From: CAIWHR01 sp963830485
GTDB taxonomy: Bacteria; Pseudomonadota; Gammaproteobacteria; Burkholderiales; Casimicrobiaceae
DNA: 64,000 nucleotides
Reading direction: 5' to 3'
NCBI GenBank assembly: GCA_963830485.1
Contig: CAWHNE010000029.1
Location: 124,001-188,000, forward strand
Part shown: positions 36,527-45,645 of the stretch, in pieces
Position numbering within the stretch: the stretch's first letter is position 1
Layout of the letters: the number at the start of each line of letters is the position of its first letter
Notes under the pieces: model-generated
What the model was told of the DNA's origin: nothing
The model's input: the letters and a program-made list of their open reading frames with translations, nothing else
Database searches by the model: none
Made by a program: the position numbers and the translations under genes

Positions 36527-37944
36527 ATGACGGCGCTCACCGACGTTCACATCCCGCGGCCCGACGCGCGCGCGCTCGCCGATCTCGTCACGCGTCTAGC
36601 CGCCGACTATGGCGAGCGCGCCGTCACGTCGAAGGCGATCCGCGAGGGCCACAGTCACGGCGAGGGCCTCGCCGACGCGGCGATGCCGGACGTCGTCGTG
36701 TTCCCGCGAACGAACGAGGAAGTCGCCGCCATCGTCAGCCTCTGCTACGCCGCGCGCGTGCCGGTGATCGCGTTCGGCGTCGGCACTTCGCTCGAGGGCC
36801 ACGTCGCCGCGCTCGCGGGCGGCGTGAGCCTCGACCTCGTCGCAGATGGATCGCGTGCTCGAGGTCAGCGTGGAGGACCTCGACTGCCGCGTGCAGGCCG
36901 GGCGTCACGCGCGAGCAGCTCAATGCCGAGCTCAAGGGGACCGGGCTCTTCTTCCCGATCGATCCGGGCGCGAACGCGACGATCGGCGGGATGGCCGCGA
37001 CGCGCGCATCCGGCACCAACGCCGTGCGCTACGGGACGATGCGCGAGAACGTGCTGGGCCTTACCGTCGTCGCGAGTGACGGGCGCGTGATCCGCACCGG
37101 TGGCCGCGCGCGCAAGTCCAGCGCGGGCTACGACCTGACGCGGCTGTTCGTCGGCTCCGAAGGCACGCTCGGCATCATCACCGAGATCCAGCTCCGGCTC
37201 TACGGCGTGCCCGAGGCGATGGCGGCGGCGGTGTGCCAGTTCCCCGACCTCGGGAGCGCGACCGCCACCGTGATCATGGCGATGCAGCACGGGATTCCGG
37301 TTGCGCGGATCGAACTCCTGGACGACGTTCAGATGCGCGCGTGCATCCGCTACTCGAAGCTCGAAGGCTTCGCCGAGAAGCCGACGCTCTTCTTCGAGTT
37401 TCACGGCAGCGATGCCGGCGTAGCCGAACAGGCGGCGCAGATGCAGGCCATCGCCGAGGAGCACGGCGGCAGCGCGTTCGAGTGGGCGCGCGAGCCCGAA
37501 GCGCGAGCGCGTCTGTGGAAGGCGCGCCACGCGGCGTACTACGCGGCGATGGCGCTCGTGCCGGGCGCACAGGGCTTCGCGACCGACGCGTGCGTGCCGA
37601 TCTCGCGGCTTGCCGATTGCATCCTCGAGACCAAGGCCGACGTCGACGCGACGGGCCTCGTCGCCCCGATCGTCGGCCATGTCGGCGACGGCAACTTCCA
37701 CCTGGTCGTGCTGTTCGACCCGAACGACGCCACGCAACGCGCGAAGGCGGAGGGCTTGGCCGAGCGCGTGTCGCTGCGCGCGATCGCGATGGGCGGCACC
37801 TGCACCGGCGAGCACGGCATCGGCGTGCACAAGCTCGGGGCGCTCGTCGTCGAGCATGGTGAAGCCGTCGACCTGATGAAGGCGATCAAGCGCGCGCTCG
37901 ATCCGCACGGCATCATGAATCCGGGCAAGACCGTTCCGACCTGA
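36527..37944 (+). pseudogene. Second FAD-linked oxidase (D-lactate dehydrogenase-like), two frameshifts
   Basis: About 471 residues, same superfamily as GlcD but of the D-lactate dehydrogenase (cytochrome) type. Marks: VIAFGVGTSLEGHVAA, GGMAATRASGTNAVRYGTM, HVGDGNFHLVVLFD and CTGEHGIGVHK. Two single-base insertions break it: one G near 36839 (after GGVSLDL; removal gives MDRVLEVSVEDLDCRVQAG) and one G near 36901 (removal gives VTREQLNAELKGTGLFFP). The rest is uninterrupted to the stop. It starts 12 bases after glcD, a common arrangement in Burkholderiales. The paired +1 insertions may be sequence errors. Confidence 0.85.
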
Positions 37945-37952
37945 GCCTCCCT

Positions 37953-38627
37953 GTGTATACCCTTTACGTCGGCAACAAGAATTACTCGTCGTGGTCGCTG
38001 CGCGGCTGGCTCGTGACGAAGCTCTCGGGCGCGCCGTTCCGCGAGGTGATGGTGTCGCTCAAGGGCGAGGCAGCGCCGGACCCGGCAAACCGCGCGTTCT
38101 CGCCGTCCGCGCGCGTGCCGTGCCTGCACGACGGCGATGTCGTCGTCTGGGACTCGCTTGCGATCGCCGAGTACCTGGCCGAGCGCCATCCGGGCATGTG
38201 GCCGCTCGATCCGGTCGCGCGCGCGTTCGCGCGCTCGGCCTGCGCCGAGATGCACTCGGGATTCGGGCACCTGCGCAACGAGATGACGATGTGCATCAAG
38301 GAGCGCGTCGACGTGCGGCCATGGTCGCCGGGCCTCGCTGGGGACATCGCGCGCGTCGCCGAGATCTGGACCGAAGCGCGCGGGCGCTTCGGCGCGGGCG
38401 GAGCGTTCCTCGTGGGAACCTTCACGATCGCCGACGCGTTCTACGCGCCAGTGGCCTTTCGCTTCCGTACCTACGGTGTCGCGCCCGACGGCGTCGCGGG
38501 AGCGTATCTCAACGCGCTGACAGAACATCCTTGGCTGCGCGAGTGGGAGGCGGCCGCGCGTGCGGAGACCGCCATCGTCGAGGCGGACGAGCCACGCATC
38601 ATCTACCGAGACAAGCTGCGCGCATGA
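37953..38627 (+). CDS. Glutathione S-transferase family protein
   Basis: A 224-residue cytosolic GST. The thioredoxin-like N-terminal half starts YTLYVGNKNYSSWSLRGWLV with the SSWSLR segment typical of a bacterial subgroup, and ARVPCLHDGDVVVWDSLAIAEYL includes the glutathione-contacting Val-Pro and Asp-Ser. The C-terminal helical domain follows. The start is GTG at 37953, nine bases after the previous stop. GSTs of this group are often found inside glc clusters of betaproteobacteria; no substrate is known. Confidence 0.86.
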   Translation: MYTLYVGNKNYSSWSLRGWLVTKLSGAPFREVMVSLKGEAAPDPANRAFSPSARVPCLHDGDVVVWDSLAIAEYLAERHPGMWPLDPVARAFARSACAEMHSGFGHLRNEMTMCIKERVDVRPWSPGLAGDIARVAEIWTEARGRFGAGGAFLVGTFTIADAFYAPVAFRFRTYGVAPDGVAGAYLNALTEHPWLREWEAAARAETAIVEADEPRIIYRDKLRA

Positions 38628-38847
38628 GCGCCGCCGGGCCGTCCCAACGACGAATTGCCGCGGCCTCCGCGCCGCCGCACCCGATGCGTCGTATCGCTGG
38701 GTCGGCCGCCACCCGCGCTCGGAGACGCGAGCCTCGGTCCTTGGCTTCGCCCTGCTCGCGCGGGCGTCTCTCGGGGGGCAGCGCAGCGGCGACAGCCGCA
38801 AGCGTGGGGGCACATGCGCCCAGCGCGGCCGGAGGCGCTTCGCGCCC

Positions 38848-39936
38848 ATGACGGAAGCAGTCGTCGCGGGCTGGCAGGCGCGGATCCGGGCGGCGGTCGC
38901 GGCGCGGACGCCGCTGCGCATCCGCGGCGGCGGCACCAAGGACTTCTACGGCCAGGCGCTCGAAGGCGAGGTGCTCGACACGACGCCGTGCGAGGGCATC
39001 GTCGACTACGACCCGACCGAGCTCGTGGTCACGGTGCGCGCCGGAACGCGGCTCGCGCACGTCGAGCGCACGCTGCGGGCCGAGGGCCAGATGCTCGCCT
39101 GCGAACCGCCACGCTTCGGCGAGGAGGCCACCATCGGTGGCTTCGTCGCGGCCGGGCTCTCGGGACCGCGCCGCCCGTATGCCGGCGCCGTGCGCGACAT
39201 CGTCCTTGGCGTGCGCGTGCTGGACGGCAAGGGCGATCACCTCGCGTTTGGCGGGCGCGTGATGAAGAACGTCGCCGGCTTCGACGTCGCCCGGCTCATG
39301 ACCGGCGCGCTCGGCACGCTCGGAATCATCACCGAGGTTTCGCTCAAGTGCGTGCCGATGCCGAAGAGCGAGACGACACGCGTGTTCCAGTGCTCGGCCG
39401 ACGAGGCGATCCGCATGACGAACGAGTGGGGCGGCAAGCCGTTGCCGATCACCGCGACCGCGTATCACGCCGGCCGCCTCGCCGTGCGCCTGTCCGGTGC
39501 CCCGCCGGCCGTCGAGACGGCGGTCGCGAAGGTCGGCGGCAACGCCTTGCCCGGCAACGACTCTGGCGGCGCGTTCTGGCGCAGCATCAAAGAGCAGACG
39601 CAGCCGTTCTTCCTTGCCGCCGGGCAGCCGGCAGCGACGCTGTGGCGCCTGTCGGTGAAGCCGACGGCGCCGTACACGGACCTGGGCGGCGAGCAGCTGA
39701 TCGAATGGGGCGGCGCGCTGCGCTGGCTGCACGCAAATGACCACGCGGATGCCGCGCGCGTGCGCGACTGGGCGCGCGGGCATGGCGGCCACGCGACGCT
39801 CTACCGCGCGACCGACAAGAGCCTTGGCGTCTTCCAGCCGCTCCCGGACACGCTCGGCGTGCTGCACCGGCGGCTCAAGAGCGCATTCGATCCGGCCGGC
39901 ATCATCAATCCGCGCCGTTTATATCCGGATTTCTAG
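38848..39936 (+). CDS. glcE: Glycolate oxidase FAD-binding subunit (GlcE)
   Basis: The second flavin-binding subunit of glycolate dehydrogenase, 362 residues. It has the family pieces RIRGGGTKDFYG, IVDYDPTELVVTVRAGT, EATIGGFVAAGLSGPRRPYA and NVAGFDVARLMTGALGTLGI; the end, FDPAGIINPRRLYPDF, is typical. ATG 38848 was chosen because similarity starts there; the 220 bases between it and the GST gene show no coding pattern. The stop precedes the glcF GTG by 12 bases. Confidence 0.92.
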   Translation: MTEAVVAGWQARIRAAVAARTPLRIRGGGTKDFYGQALEGEVLDTTPCEGIVDYDPTELVVTVRAGTRLAHVERTLRAEGQMLACEPPRFGEEATIGGFVAAGLSGPRRPYAGAVRDIVLGVRVLDGKGDHLAFGGRVMKNVAGFDVARLMTGALGTLGIITEVSLKCVPMPKSETTRVFQCSADEAIRMTNEWGGKPLPITATAYHAGRLAVRLSGAPPAVETAVAKVGGNALPGNDSGGAFWRSIKEQTQPFFLAAGQPAATLWRLSVKPTAPYTDLGGEQLIEWGGALRWLHANDHADAARVRDWARGHGGHATLYRATDKSLGVFQPLPDTLGVLHRRLKSAFDPAGIINPRRLYPDF

Positions 39937-39948
39937 GCCGGCACCTTC

Positions 39949-41196
39949 GTGCAAACCGCGCTCGCCGACTTCATCCGCGACACGCCCGACGGCCACGAGG
40001 CCGACGCGATCCTGCGCTCGTGCGTGCACTGCGGATTCTGCCTCGCGACCTGTCCGACCTATCAGCTGCTGGGCGACGAGCTCGACAGCCCGCGCGGTCG
40101 CATCTATCTCATCAAGCAGGTGTTGGAAAGCGGCGAAGCGACCGATAAGACGCAACTCCACCTCGACCGCTGCCTCACCTGCCGCTCGTGCGAGACGACG
40201 TGCCCGTCGGGCGTCAAGTTCGGCCGTCTCGTCGATATCGGCCGCCACGTCGTCGCGAAGCTTGTGCCGCGCACGGCGACCGCGCGCGCCGAACGCATCG
40301 CGATTCGCGCGGGACTTCTGTCCGGGCCGCTGTTCGGCGCGGCGGTCATGGCGGGCCGGTTCCTGAAGCCGCTCCTGCCGCGCGAGCTCCGCGCGGGGCT
40401 GCCTGACCGCATCGCGCCGGGTCGTTGGCCGGAGGAACGGCATCCCCGGCGGATGATCGTGTCCGGCAGCTGCGTGCAAGGCGTGCTGGCGCCGGTGATC
40501 GATGCCTCCATGGCGCGCGTGCTCGACCGGGTCGGCATCTCGCTCGTCCGCGTGGCCGGCGGCGGCTGCTGCGGCGCGCTGCCCTACCATCTGGACGAAC
40601 AGGCGCGGGCGATCGAGATCGTCAAGCGCAACATCGACGCCTGGTGGCCGCACGTCGAGCGCGGCGTCGAGGCGGTCGTCGTGACCGCGAGCGGCTGCGG
40701 CGTGATGGTCAAGGACTACGGGCATTTGCTCCGTCTCGACGGCGCGTACGCGGCGAAGGCGAAAAAGGTGTCCGAGCTTGCGCGCGACCCGGTCGAAGTG
40801 GTCGCGGCCGAATGGTCGCGCGTCGCGCCGAAGGTCGCCATGGACCTGGGCTCGCGCAAGGTAGCCTTCCATTCGCCGTGCACGCTGCAGCACGGGATGA
40901 AGCTCAAGGGCCGCGTCGAGGAGATCCTGCACGCGCTCGGGCTCGAGCTCACGACGGTGCCCGACGCGCATCTGTGCTGCGGCTCCGCGGGCACGTATTC
41001 GATCCTGCAACCCACGATCTCGAAGGAACTCAAGCGTGCGAAGCTCGCGGCGCTCGGGTCCGGGCAGCCCGACGTCATCGCGTCGGCGAACATCGGCTGC
41101 ATGATGCAGCTGGCCGATGGTGCGAGCGCGCCGGTGCGTCACTGGATCGAGCTGCTCGACGCGCGGATGGTCGGCGGGCCGCGCGCGCCGCTCTGA
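39949..41196 (+). CDS. glcF: Glycolate oxidase iron-sulfur subunit (GlcF)
   Basis: The electron-transfer subunit of glycolate dehydrogenase, 415 residues, GTG start. Two 4Fe-4S ferredoxin motifs, CVHCGFCLATCPTY and CLTCRSCETTCPSG, occupy the first 90 residues. Two cysteine-rich CCG domains follow, with GGGCCGALPYH (about residue 205) and HLCCGSAGTYSILQP (about 345), which hold the distal iron-sulfur centre. It completes the GlcDEF complex, which passes electrons to the quinone pool at the inner membrane. Confidence 0.95.
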   Translation: MQTALADFIRDTPDGHEADAILRSCVHCGFCLATCPTYQLLGDELDSPRGRIYLIKQVLESGEATDKTQLHLDRCLTCRSCETTCPSGVKFGRLVDIGRHVVAKLVPRTATARAERIAIRAGLLSGPLFGAAVMAGRFLKPLLPRELRAGLPDRIAPGRWPEERHPRRMIVSGSCVQGVLAPVIDASMARVLDRVGISLVRVAGGGCCGALPYHLDEQARAIEIVKRNIDAWWPHVERGVEAVVVTASGCGVMVKDYGHLLRLDGAYAAKAKKVSELARDPVEVVAAEWSRVAPKVAMDLGSRKVAFHSPCTLQHGMKLKGRVEEILHALGLELTTVPDAHLCCGSAGTYSILQPTISKELKRAKLAALGSGQPDVIASANIGCMMQLADGASAPVRHWIELLDARMVGGPRAPL

Positions 41197-41207
41197 CGTG
41201 CGCTGCG

Positions 41208-41669
41208 ATGCGGCCGATGAAATCCCCGGTGTCTGGCCACGGCCTGCGGGCGGGGTATCGTCGGTTCATCGCCATCCCGACGCGGTGGATGGACAATGAC
41301 ACCTACGGACACGTCAATAACGTCGCGTATTACTCGTACTTCGACACCGCCGTCAACCAGCACCTGATCGTCGAGGGCGGCCTCGACATCGCGACGGCGC
41401 CTGCGATCGGCCTCGTCGTGGAGACCCTGTGCAGGTTCAGGAAGCCGCTCACGTTTCCCGACACGATCGACGCGGGGCTGCGTGTCGTGAAGATCGGAAC
41501 GTCGTCGGTGCGCTACGAGATCGGCCTCTTCCGGCAGGGCGACGACGAGCCCGCCGCAACGGGACATTTCGTCCACGTCTGGGTGGACCGGGCGACGCAG
41601 CGACCCGTGCCGGTCCCGCCCACGATCCGCGCGGCGCTCGAGCCCCTGGTCGCGGAACGCGGCGAATGA
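41208..41669 (+). CDS. Acyl-CoA thioesterase, hotdog fold (4HBT/YbgC type)
   Basis: A 153-residue hotdog-fold thioesterase. The catalytic Asp is in TRWMDNDTYGHVNNVAYYSY (the D-x-Y/F-G-HxNN motif of the 4-hydroxybenzoyl-CoA thioesterase group), and TLCRFRKPLTFPDTI is the next conserved block. ATG 41208 is used; an ATG three codons on is also possible. It begins 11 bases after glcF and overlaps the GNAT gene as ATGATGA-type coupling. Confidence 0.88.
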   Translation: MRPMKSPVSGHGLRAGYRRFIAIPTRWMDNDTYGHVNNVAYYSYFDTAVNQHLIVEGGLDIATAPAIGLVVETLCRFRKPLTFPDTIDAGLRVVKIGTSSVRYEIGLFRQGDDEPAATGHFVHVWVDRATQRPVPVPPTIRAALEPLVAERGE

Positions 41670-42172
41670 TGGAAGCGGAGCGCGCGCCCATCGACTGCGC
41701 GCCGATGACGGTGGCGACGCGCGCCGAGGCCGAGGCCGTGCTGGGCTCGTTCCTGCGCGATGACGATCATTACCTCGCCTCGAGCGCCGTCTACGGCGAC
41801 GGCGGCGCGCCGGCGCTCGCGCGGTCGCTCGATCTCTTCCTTGCGCATCCCGAGATCGGCTTCGTGTGGCTTGCGCGCGCGATCGCGAACGGGACGTCGA
41901 CAACCGTCGGTGCGTGCGTCGTCTGCCACGCGATCTCGACCTCGCGCGGGACGCTCGTCGCGAAGCTCGACGATGTAACGATCCGCGACGGCTGGCAGGG
42001 TCGCGGCGTCGGCGGCGCGATGCTTGCATCGCTCGCGGCCCATCTGAAGGCGCGCGGATTCACCCGCATCGACAGTGCGTGTCATCGCGCGAACGCCGGT
42101 GCGTGGCGCTTCTACGAGCGGCTCGGGTTTCGGTCGCTCGACGAGGAACGGATCGCGCTCCTCCTGCGATGA
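41666..42172 (+). CDS. GNAT family N-acetyltransferase
   Basis: A 168-residue acetyltransferase. The acetyl-CoA loop is IRDGWQGRGVGGAMLASLAA (about residue 110) and ACHRANAGAWRFYERLGFRS is the C-terminal GNAT signature. Two ATGs at 41666 and 41669 overlap the thioesterase stop. The stop overlaps ispD as ATGA. The substrate is unknown, and no link to isoprenoid synthesis beyond position is implied. Confidence 0.88.
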   Translation: MMEAERAPIDCAPMTVATRAEAEAVLGSFLRDDDHYLASSAVYGDGGAPALARSLDLFLAHPEIGFVWLARAIANGTSTTVGACVVCHAISTSRGTLVAKLDDVTIRDGWQGRGVGGAMLASLAAHLKARGFTRIDSACHRANAGAWRFYERLGFRSLDEERIALLLR

Positions 42173-42888
42173 GCTCGCGCCTGATCGCACTCCTGCCGGC
42201 GGCCGGCGGCGGTCGCCGCTTCGGCGGCGAAGCGCCGAAGCAGTACGCGCTGCTCGCTGGACACACGCTCCTTGCGCGCACGCTGGACCGGCTCGCGGCG
42301 GCGCTCTCGCCCTGCGACGTGGTCGTCGCGCTCGCGCCGGGGGACGTGCACTATGACGCCGCGATCGGCTCGCGCGAAGGTGTGGTCGCGCTGCGCTGCG
42401 GCGGCGACACGCGCGCGGCGACCGTCGCGCAGGCGCTCGCGGCACTCGCGGCACGCTGCGGCGACGACGACTGGATCCTCGTGCACGACGCCGCGCGGCC
42501 GTGCGTCCCGGTCGAGGCGGTGCTGCGGCTTGTCGCGGAGGTCGCCGCCGACCCGGTCGGCGGGCTCCTCGCCATTCCCGCCGCGGACACGCTGAAGCGC
42601 GAGGACCCGGCGCACCCCGGCCGCGTGCTGGCGACCGAGAACCGCGCGCAACTCTGGCAGGCGCAGACGCCGCAGATGTTCCGGTTCGGCCTGCTGCGCG
42701 CGGCATTCGCGCTGCCAGGCGGGCTCGCGACCACGGACGAGGCGCAGGCGATCGAGGCGCTCGCCGCGACCGGCGCGTGCTCGCGGCCGCGGCTCGTCGT
42801 CGGCAGCGCGCAGAACATCAAGGTCACGTATCCTTCCGATCTCGCGCTCGCGGCAGCGATCCTGGCGGCGCAGGAGGGCAGGGGATGA
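42169..42888 (+). CDS. ispD: 2-C-methyl-D-erythritol 4-phosphate cytidylyltransferase (IspD)
   Basis: Transfers CMP from CTP to methylerythritol phosphate, the third step of the MEP isoprenoid pathway. 239 residues. The CTP-binding loop is PAAGGGRRFGGEAPKQYALL, followed by VHDAARPCV and the Thr-Lys pair in ADTLKRED; ENRAQLWQAQTPQMFR closes the signature. The start overlaps the GNAT stop and the stop overlaps ispF, so the enzymes for steps 3 and 5 are translationally coupled. Confidence 0.95.
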   Translation: MSSRLIALLPAAGGGRRFGGEAPKQYALLAGHTLLARTLDRLAAALSPCDVVVALAPGDVHYDAAIGSREGVVALRCGGDTRAATVAQALAALAARCGDDDWILVHDAARPCVPVEAVLRLVAEVAADPVGGLLAIPAADTLKREDPAHPGRVLATENRAQLWQAQTPQMFRFGLLRAAFALPGGLATTDEAQAIEALAATGACSRPRLVVGSAQNIKVTYPSDLALAAAILAAQEGRG

Positions 42889-43364
42889 CGATCCGCATCG
42901 GCAATGGCTTCGACGTGCACGCGCTGGTCCCGGGACGGAAGCTCGTGCTCGGCGGCGTGACCATTCCGCACGAGCGCGGCCTCGAAGGCCATTCCGACGC
43001 CGATGTGCTGCTGCATGCGATCGCAGACGCGATCCTGGGCGCGCTCGCGCAAGGGGACATCGGCACGCACTTCCCGGACACCGACGCGCGGTGGAAGGGC
43101 GTCGACAGCCGCATCTTGCTGCGCCGCGTCGCGGAGCTCGCGACCGCGCAGCGCTTCGCCGTCGAGAATCTAGACGCGACGGTGATCGCGCAGGCCCCAA
43201 AGCTCGCGCCGCACATCGCGGCGATGCGGGCGAATATCGCGGCGGATCTCAACTGCGACGTCGCGCAGGTGAGCATCAAGGCGACGACGACCGAGCGCCT
43301 GGGCTTCGCCGGCCGCGGTGAAGGCATCGCGGCGCTGGCGACGGTGCTGCTCTTCGCCCGCTAG
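42885..43364 (+). CDS. ispF: 2-C-methyl-D-erythritol 2,4-cyclodiphosphate synthase (IspF)
   Basis: Forms the cyclodiphosphate intermediate of the MEP pathway; the enzyme is a homotrimer with zinc at the subunit interface. 159 residues. The zinc ligands are in IGNGFDVHAL (Asp, His) and the His of LEGHSDADVLLHAIADA; TERLGFAGRGEGIAA is the conserved nucleotide-contact end. ATG overlaps the ispD stop as ATGA. It converges on the histidine kinase gene, 13 bases apart. Confidence 0.96.
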   Translation: MTIRIGNGFDVHALVPGRKLVLGGVTIPHERGLEGHSDADVLLHAIADAILGALAQGDIGTHFPDTDARWKGVDSRILLRRVAELATAQRFAVENLDATVIAQAPKLAPHIAAMRANIAADLNCDVAQVSIKATTTERLGFAGRGEGIAALATVLLFAR

Positions 43365-43377
43365 CGGCAACAGCCGG

Positions 43378-44694
43378 TCAGGCAACGAGCGGGATCGCGA
43401 CCCGGGCGAGCGTGCCGCCGCCCTCGCGCGGCAAGAGGTCGAACGAGCCGCCGTGCATCCGCGCAATCCGGTCGACGATCGCGAGGCCGAGTCCGGCGCC
43501 CGCCACGCCGCTTTCGTTCGTTCGGGCCGCCGACGCGCGCGTGAACGGCTGCTTCAGCCGCTCGACGTCGGCGGGAGCGATACCGGGACCGCGGTCCGCG
43601 ACGTCGAGCACGAAACGACCGTCGATCGCCGCGGTCGAGACATCGACCGGCGGTGCGCCGTACGCGAGCGCGTTGTCGATCAGGTTGGCGACGAGTCGCG
43701 AGTACGCGGTCGGGCGCAACGGCACCGGCGGCGACTTGCCGGCCGCGTAGCGGACGTCGCGGCCAGCTTTTGCGTAGCGGTCGACGCACGCGGCGACGAT
43801 CGCCGACGCATCGCGCGGCTCGAGCGCCGCGTCGCGGTCCGTGCGTGCGAACTCGAGGAACTGCCCGATGATCCGGTCCATCTCCTCGATGTCGGCCACC
43901 ATTCCGGAGCGCGTGGCCTCGTCCTTCGCCGCCATCTCGATCCCGAGCCGCAGCCGCGCGAGCGGCGTGCGCAGGTCGTGCGACACGCCGGCGAGCAGCA
44001 CGGCCCGGTCCTGCTCGACCTGCTTCAGGTTCGCGGTCATCCGGTTGAAGCCGCGATTCAGCTTCGCGATCTCGGAGGGGCCGCCTTCCGGCAACGGCGG
44101 CGGCGACTCGCCCCGGCCGACGCGCTCGACCGCGGCGTTGAGCTCGCGCAAGGGTCGCGCGAGATAGCGCGCGAAGCCGAACGCGGCGAGGAAGAGGATC
44201 GCGGCGAGGATCAGGCTCCAGACGATCGCCCGCCAGGGTTCGTCTTCGACTTGCGGCCGCGGCGGCATCGGGAATCCGATCCAGTAGCCCGCGCCCGCCG
44301 CGTCGACGCGGACGAACAGGAGGCCGCGGCCCGGCGCCGCCCGCACCTGCGTGCCAGGCCCGAACTGGTCGCGGAGTCGCGTCTCGAGCTCCTGCATCTG
44401 CGGGAACGCCGGCGCGCCGGCGCCCAGGAGAGGACGCTCCGCTTCCGGAACGATTCGCACGCCGAATTCGCGGCCGATGCGGCCGACGGTCTCGCGGCGT
44501 TCCCGCGCATCGGAGGACTCGAGCGCGGCGCGCACCGCCTGCAGCTGCGCGATCTTGGTGTCGCCGAACGCGCGCACGAGAAGCGCCGCGCGATCGTGCC
44601 GGAAGACGCCAATCGTCGCCGCGAGCGCCAGCGCGACGACCACGAACAGGAGCAGCGCGAGGCGTCCGAACAGGGAGCGCGGATAGAGCGTCAC
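43378..44694 (-). CDS. EnvZ-type sensor histidine kinase
   Basis: A 438-residue inner-membrane kinase. Helix 1 is LALLLFVVVALALAATIGV; a periplasmic loop of about 110 residues follows; helix 2 is IVWSLILAAILFLAAFGFA; then HAMP (LARPLRELNAAVERVGRG), HisKA with LLAGVSHDLRTPLARLRLGI (phospho-His), NLIDNALAYG (N box), DRGPGIA and GAGLGLAIVDRIARMHGG. GTG 44694 overlaps the regulator stop. Architecture and pairing are those of EnvZ/RstB-type sensors. Confidence 0.92.
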   Translation of the reverse strand: MTLYPRSLFGRLALLLFVVVALALAATIGVFRHDRAALLVRAFGDTKIAQLQAVRAALESSDARERRETVGRIGREFGVRIVPEAERPLLGAGAPAFPQMQELETRLRDQFGPGTQVRAAPGRGLLFVRVDAAGAGYWIGFPMPPRPQVEDEPWRAIVWSLILAAILFLAAFGFARYLARPLRELNAAVERVGRGESPPPLPEGGPSEIAKLNRGFNRMTANLKQVEQDRAVLLAGVSHDLRTPLARLRLGIEMAAKDEATRSGMVADIEEMDRIIGQFLEFARTDRDAALEPRDASAIVAACVDRYAKAGRDVRYAAGKSPPVPLRPTAYSRLVANLIDNALAYGAPPVDVSTAAIDGRFVLDVADRGPGIAPADVERLKQPFTRASAARTNESGVAGAGLGLAIVDRIARMHGGSFDLLPREGGGTLARVAIPLVA

Positions 44695-45437
44695 GGCGCA
44701 GCGCTCGCCTGCGCGGGGCCGTCGTCGGGCACGTACACGTAGCCAAAGCCCCACACGGTCTGGATGTAGCGCGGGTTCGCGGGGTCGGGCTCGATCAGCT
44801 TGCGCAGCCGCGAGACCTGGACGTCGATCGCGCGGTCGAAGACATCGTGATCGCGCCCGCGCGCGAGCAGCATCAGCTTCTCGCGTGCGAGCGGCTGTCG
44901 CGGATGCTGGGCGAACACGCGGATGAGCGAGAACTCGCCCGTCGTAAGGTGGATCGCGTCGTCGTCGCGGGTAAGGGTACGTGCGGCGTAGTCGAGCACG
45001 AATGGCCCGAACGCCGTCTTCCCGTCCGCTGCCGGCGCCCCCAGCGCGAGCCGGTCGGTATGGCGGCGCAGCACCGCGTGGATGCGCGCGACGAGCTCGC
45101 GCGGATTGAACGGCTTCGGTAGGTAATCGTCGGCGCCCATCTCGAGTCCGACGATCCGGTCGACGTCCTCGCCCTTCGCCGTCAGCATGATGATCGGCAC
45201 GGTCTCGCCGGCGCCGCGCAGTCGGCGGCAGACGGCGAGGCCATCCTCGCCCGGCAGCATCAGATCGAGCACGACCAGGTGTGGGGGGTCGCGCTGCAGC
45301 TTCTTGTCGAGGTCGCGAGCGTCAGGGAGCGTGGCGACCTCGAGACCCTGTTCGGTCAGGTAGCGCGAGAGGAGGTCGCGCAGCCGCACGTCGTCGTCGA
45401 CGACGAGGATCTTCGGCGGTGCGGTGCGAGCGACCAT
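44691..45437 (-). CDS. OmpR-family response regulator
   Basis: A 248-residue regulator. Receiver residues 9-123: LVVDDDVRLRDLL, phosphoacceptor Asp in LVVLDLMLPGEDGLAV, MLTAKG, and LPKPFN. The winged-helix output contains LTTGEFSLIRVFAQHPRQPL and DRAIDVQVSRLRKLIEPDP then TVWGFGYVYVP, very like OmpR. It is the first gene of the pair with the EnvZ-type kinase. The divergent neighbour across 208 bases is a Spy/CpxP-type protein, which suggests control of an envelope stress response, although the regulator itself is nearer OmpR than CpxR. Confidence 0.93.
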   Translation of the reverse strand: MVARTAPPKILVVDDDVRLRDLLSRYLTEQGLEVATLPDARDLDKKLQRDPPHLVVLDLMLPGEDGLAVCRRLRGAGETVPIIMLTAKGEDVDRIVGLEMGADDYLPKPFNPRELVARIHAVLRRHTDRLALGAPAADGKTAFGPFVLDYAARTLTRDDDAIHLTTGEFSLIRVFAQHPRQPLAREKLMLLARGRDHDVFDRAIDVQVSRLRKLIEPDPANPRYIQTVWGFGYVYVPDDGPAQASAAP

Positions 45438-45645
45438 GGCCGATTAGACATTGCCCACGTTGCGCGTGGCCCGCGCGTTGTAACGAATTGTAACGCCGGT
45501 GCGGCGAAGCAACGTCCGGTTGCAATCGACTGGGTGACGATGCGAAACCCGGCACGACAATCGTGTCCAATACCGTGGAAGCCATGAGAATCGCGCCCCC
45601 TGGCGCGACGCTTTCCACCGTACGTCAACGTCGAAAGGAATCGTC

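Noticed and set aside
34768..37944. A 1058-residue open frame over glcD and the second FAD oxidase
   Set aside because: The first two thirds are out of frame with glcD; only the last third is real protein, entered after the two single-base insertions.
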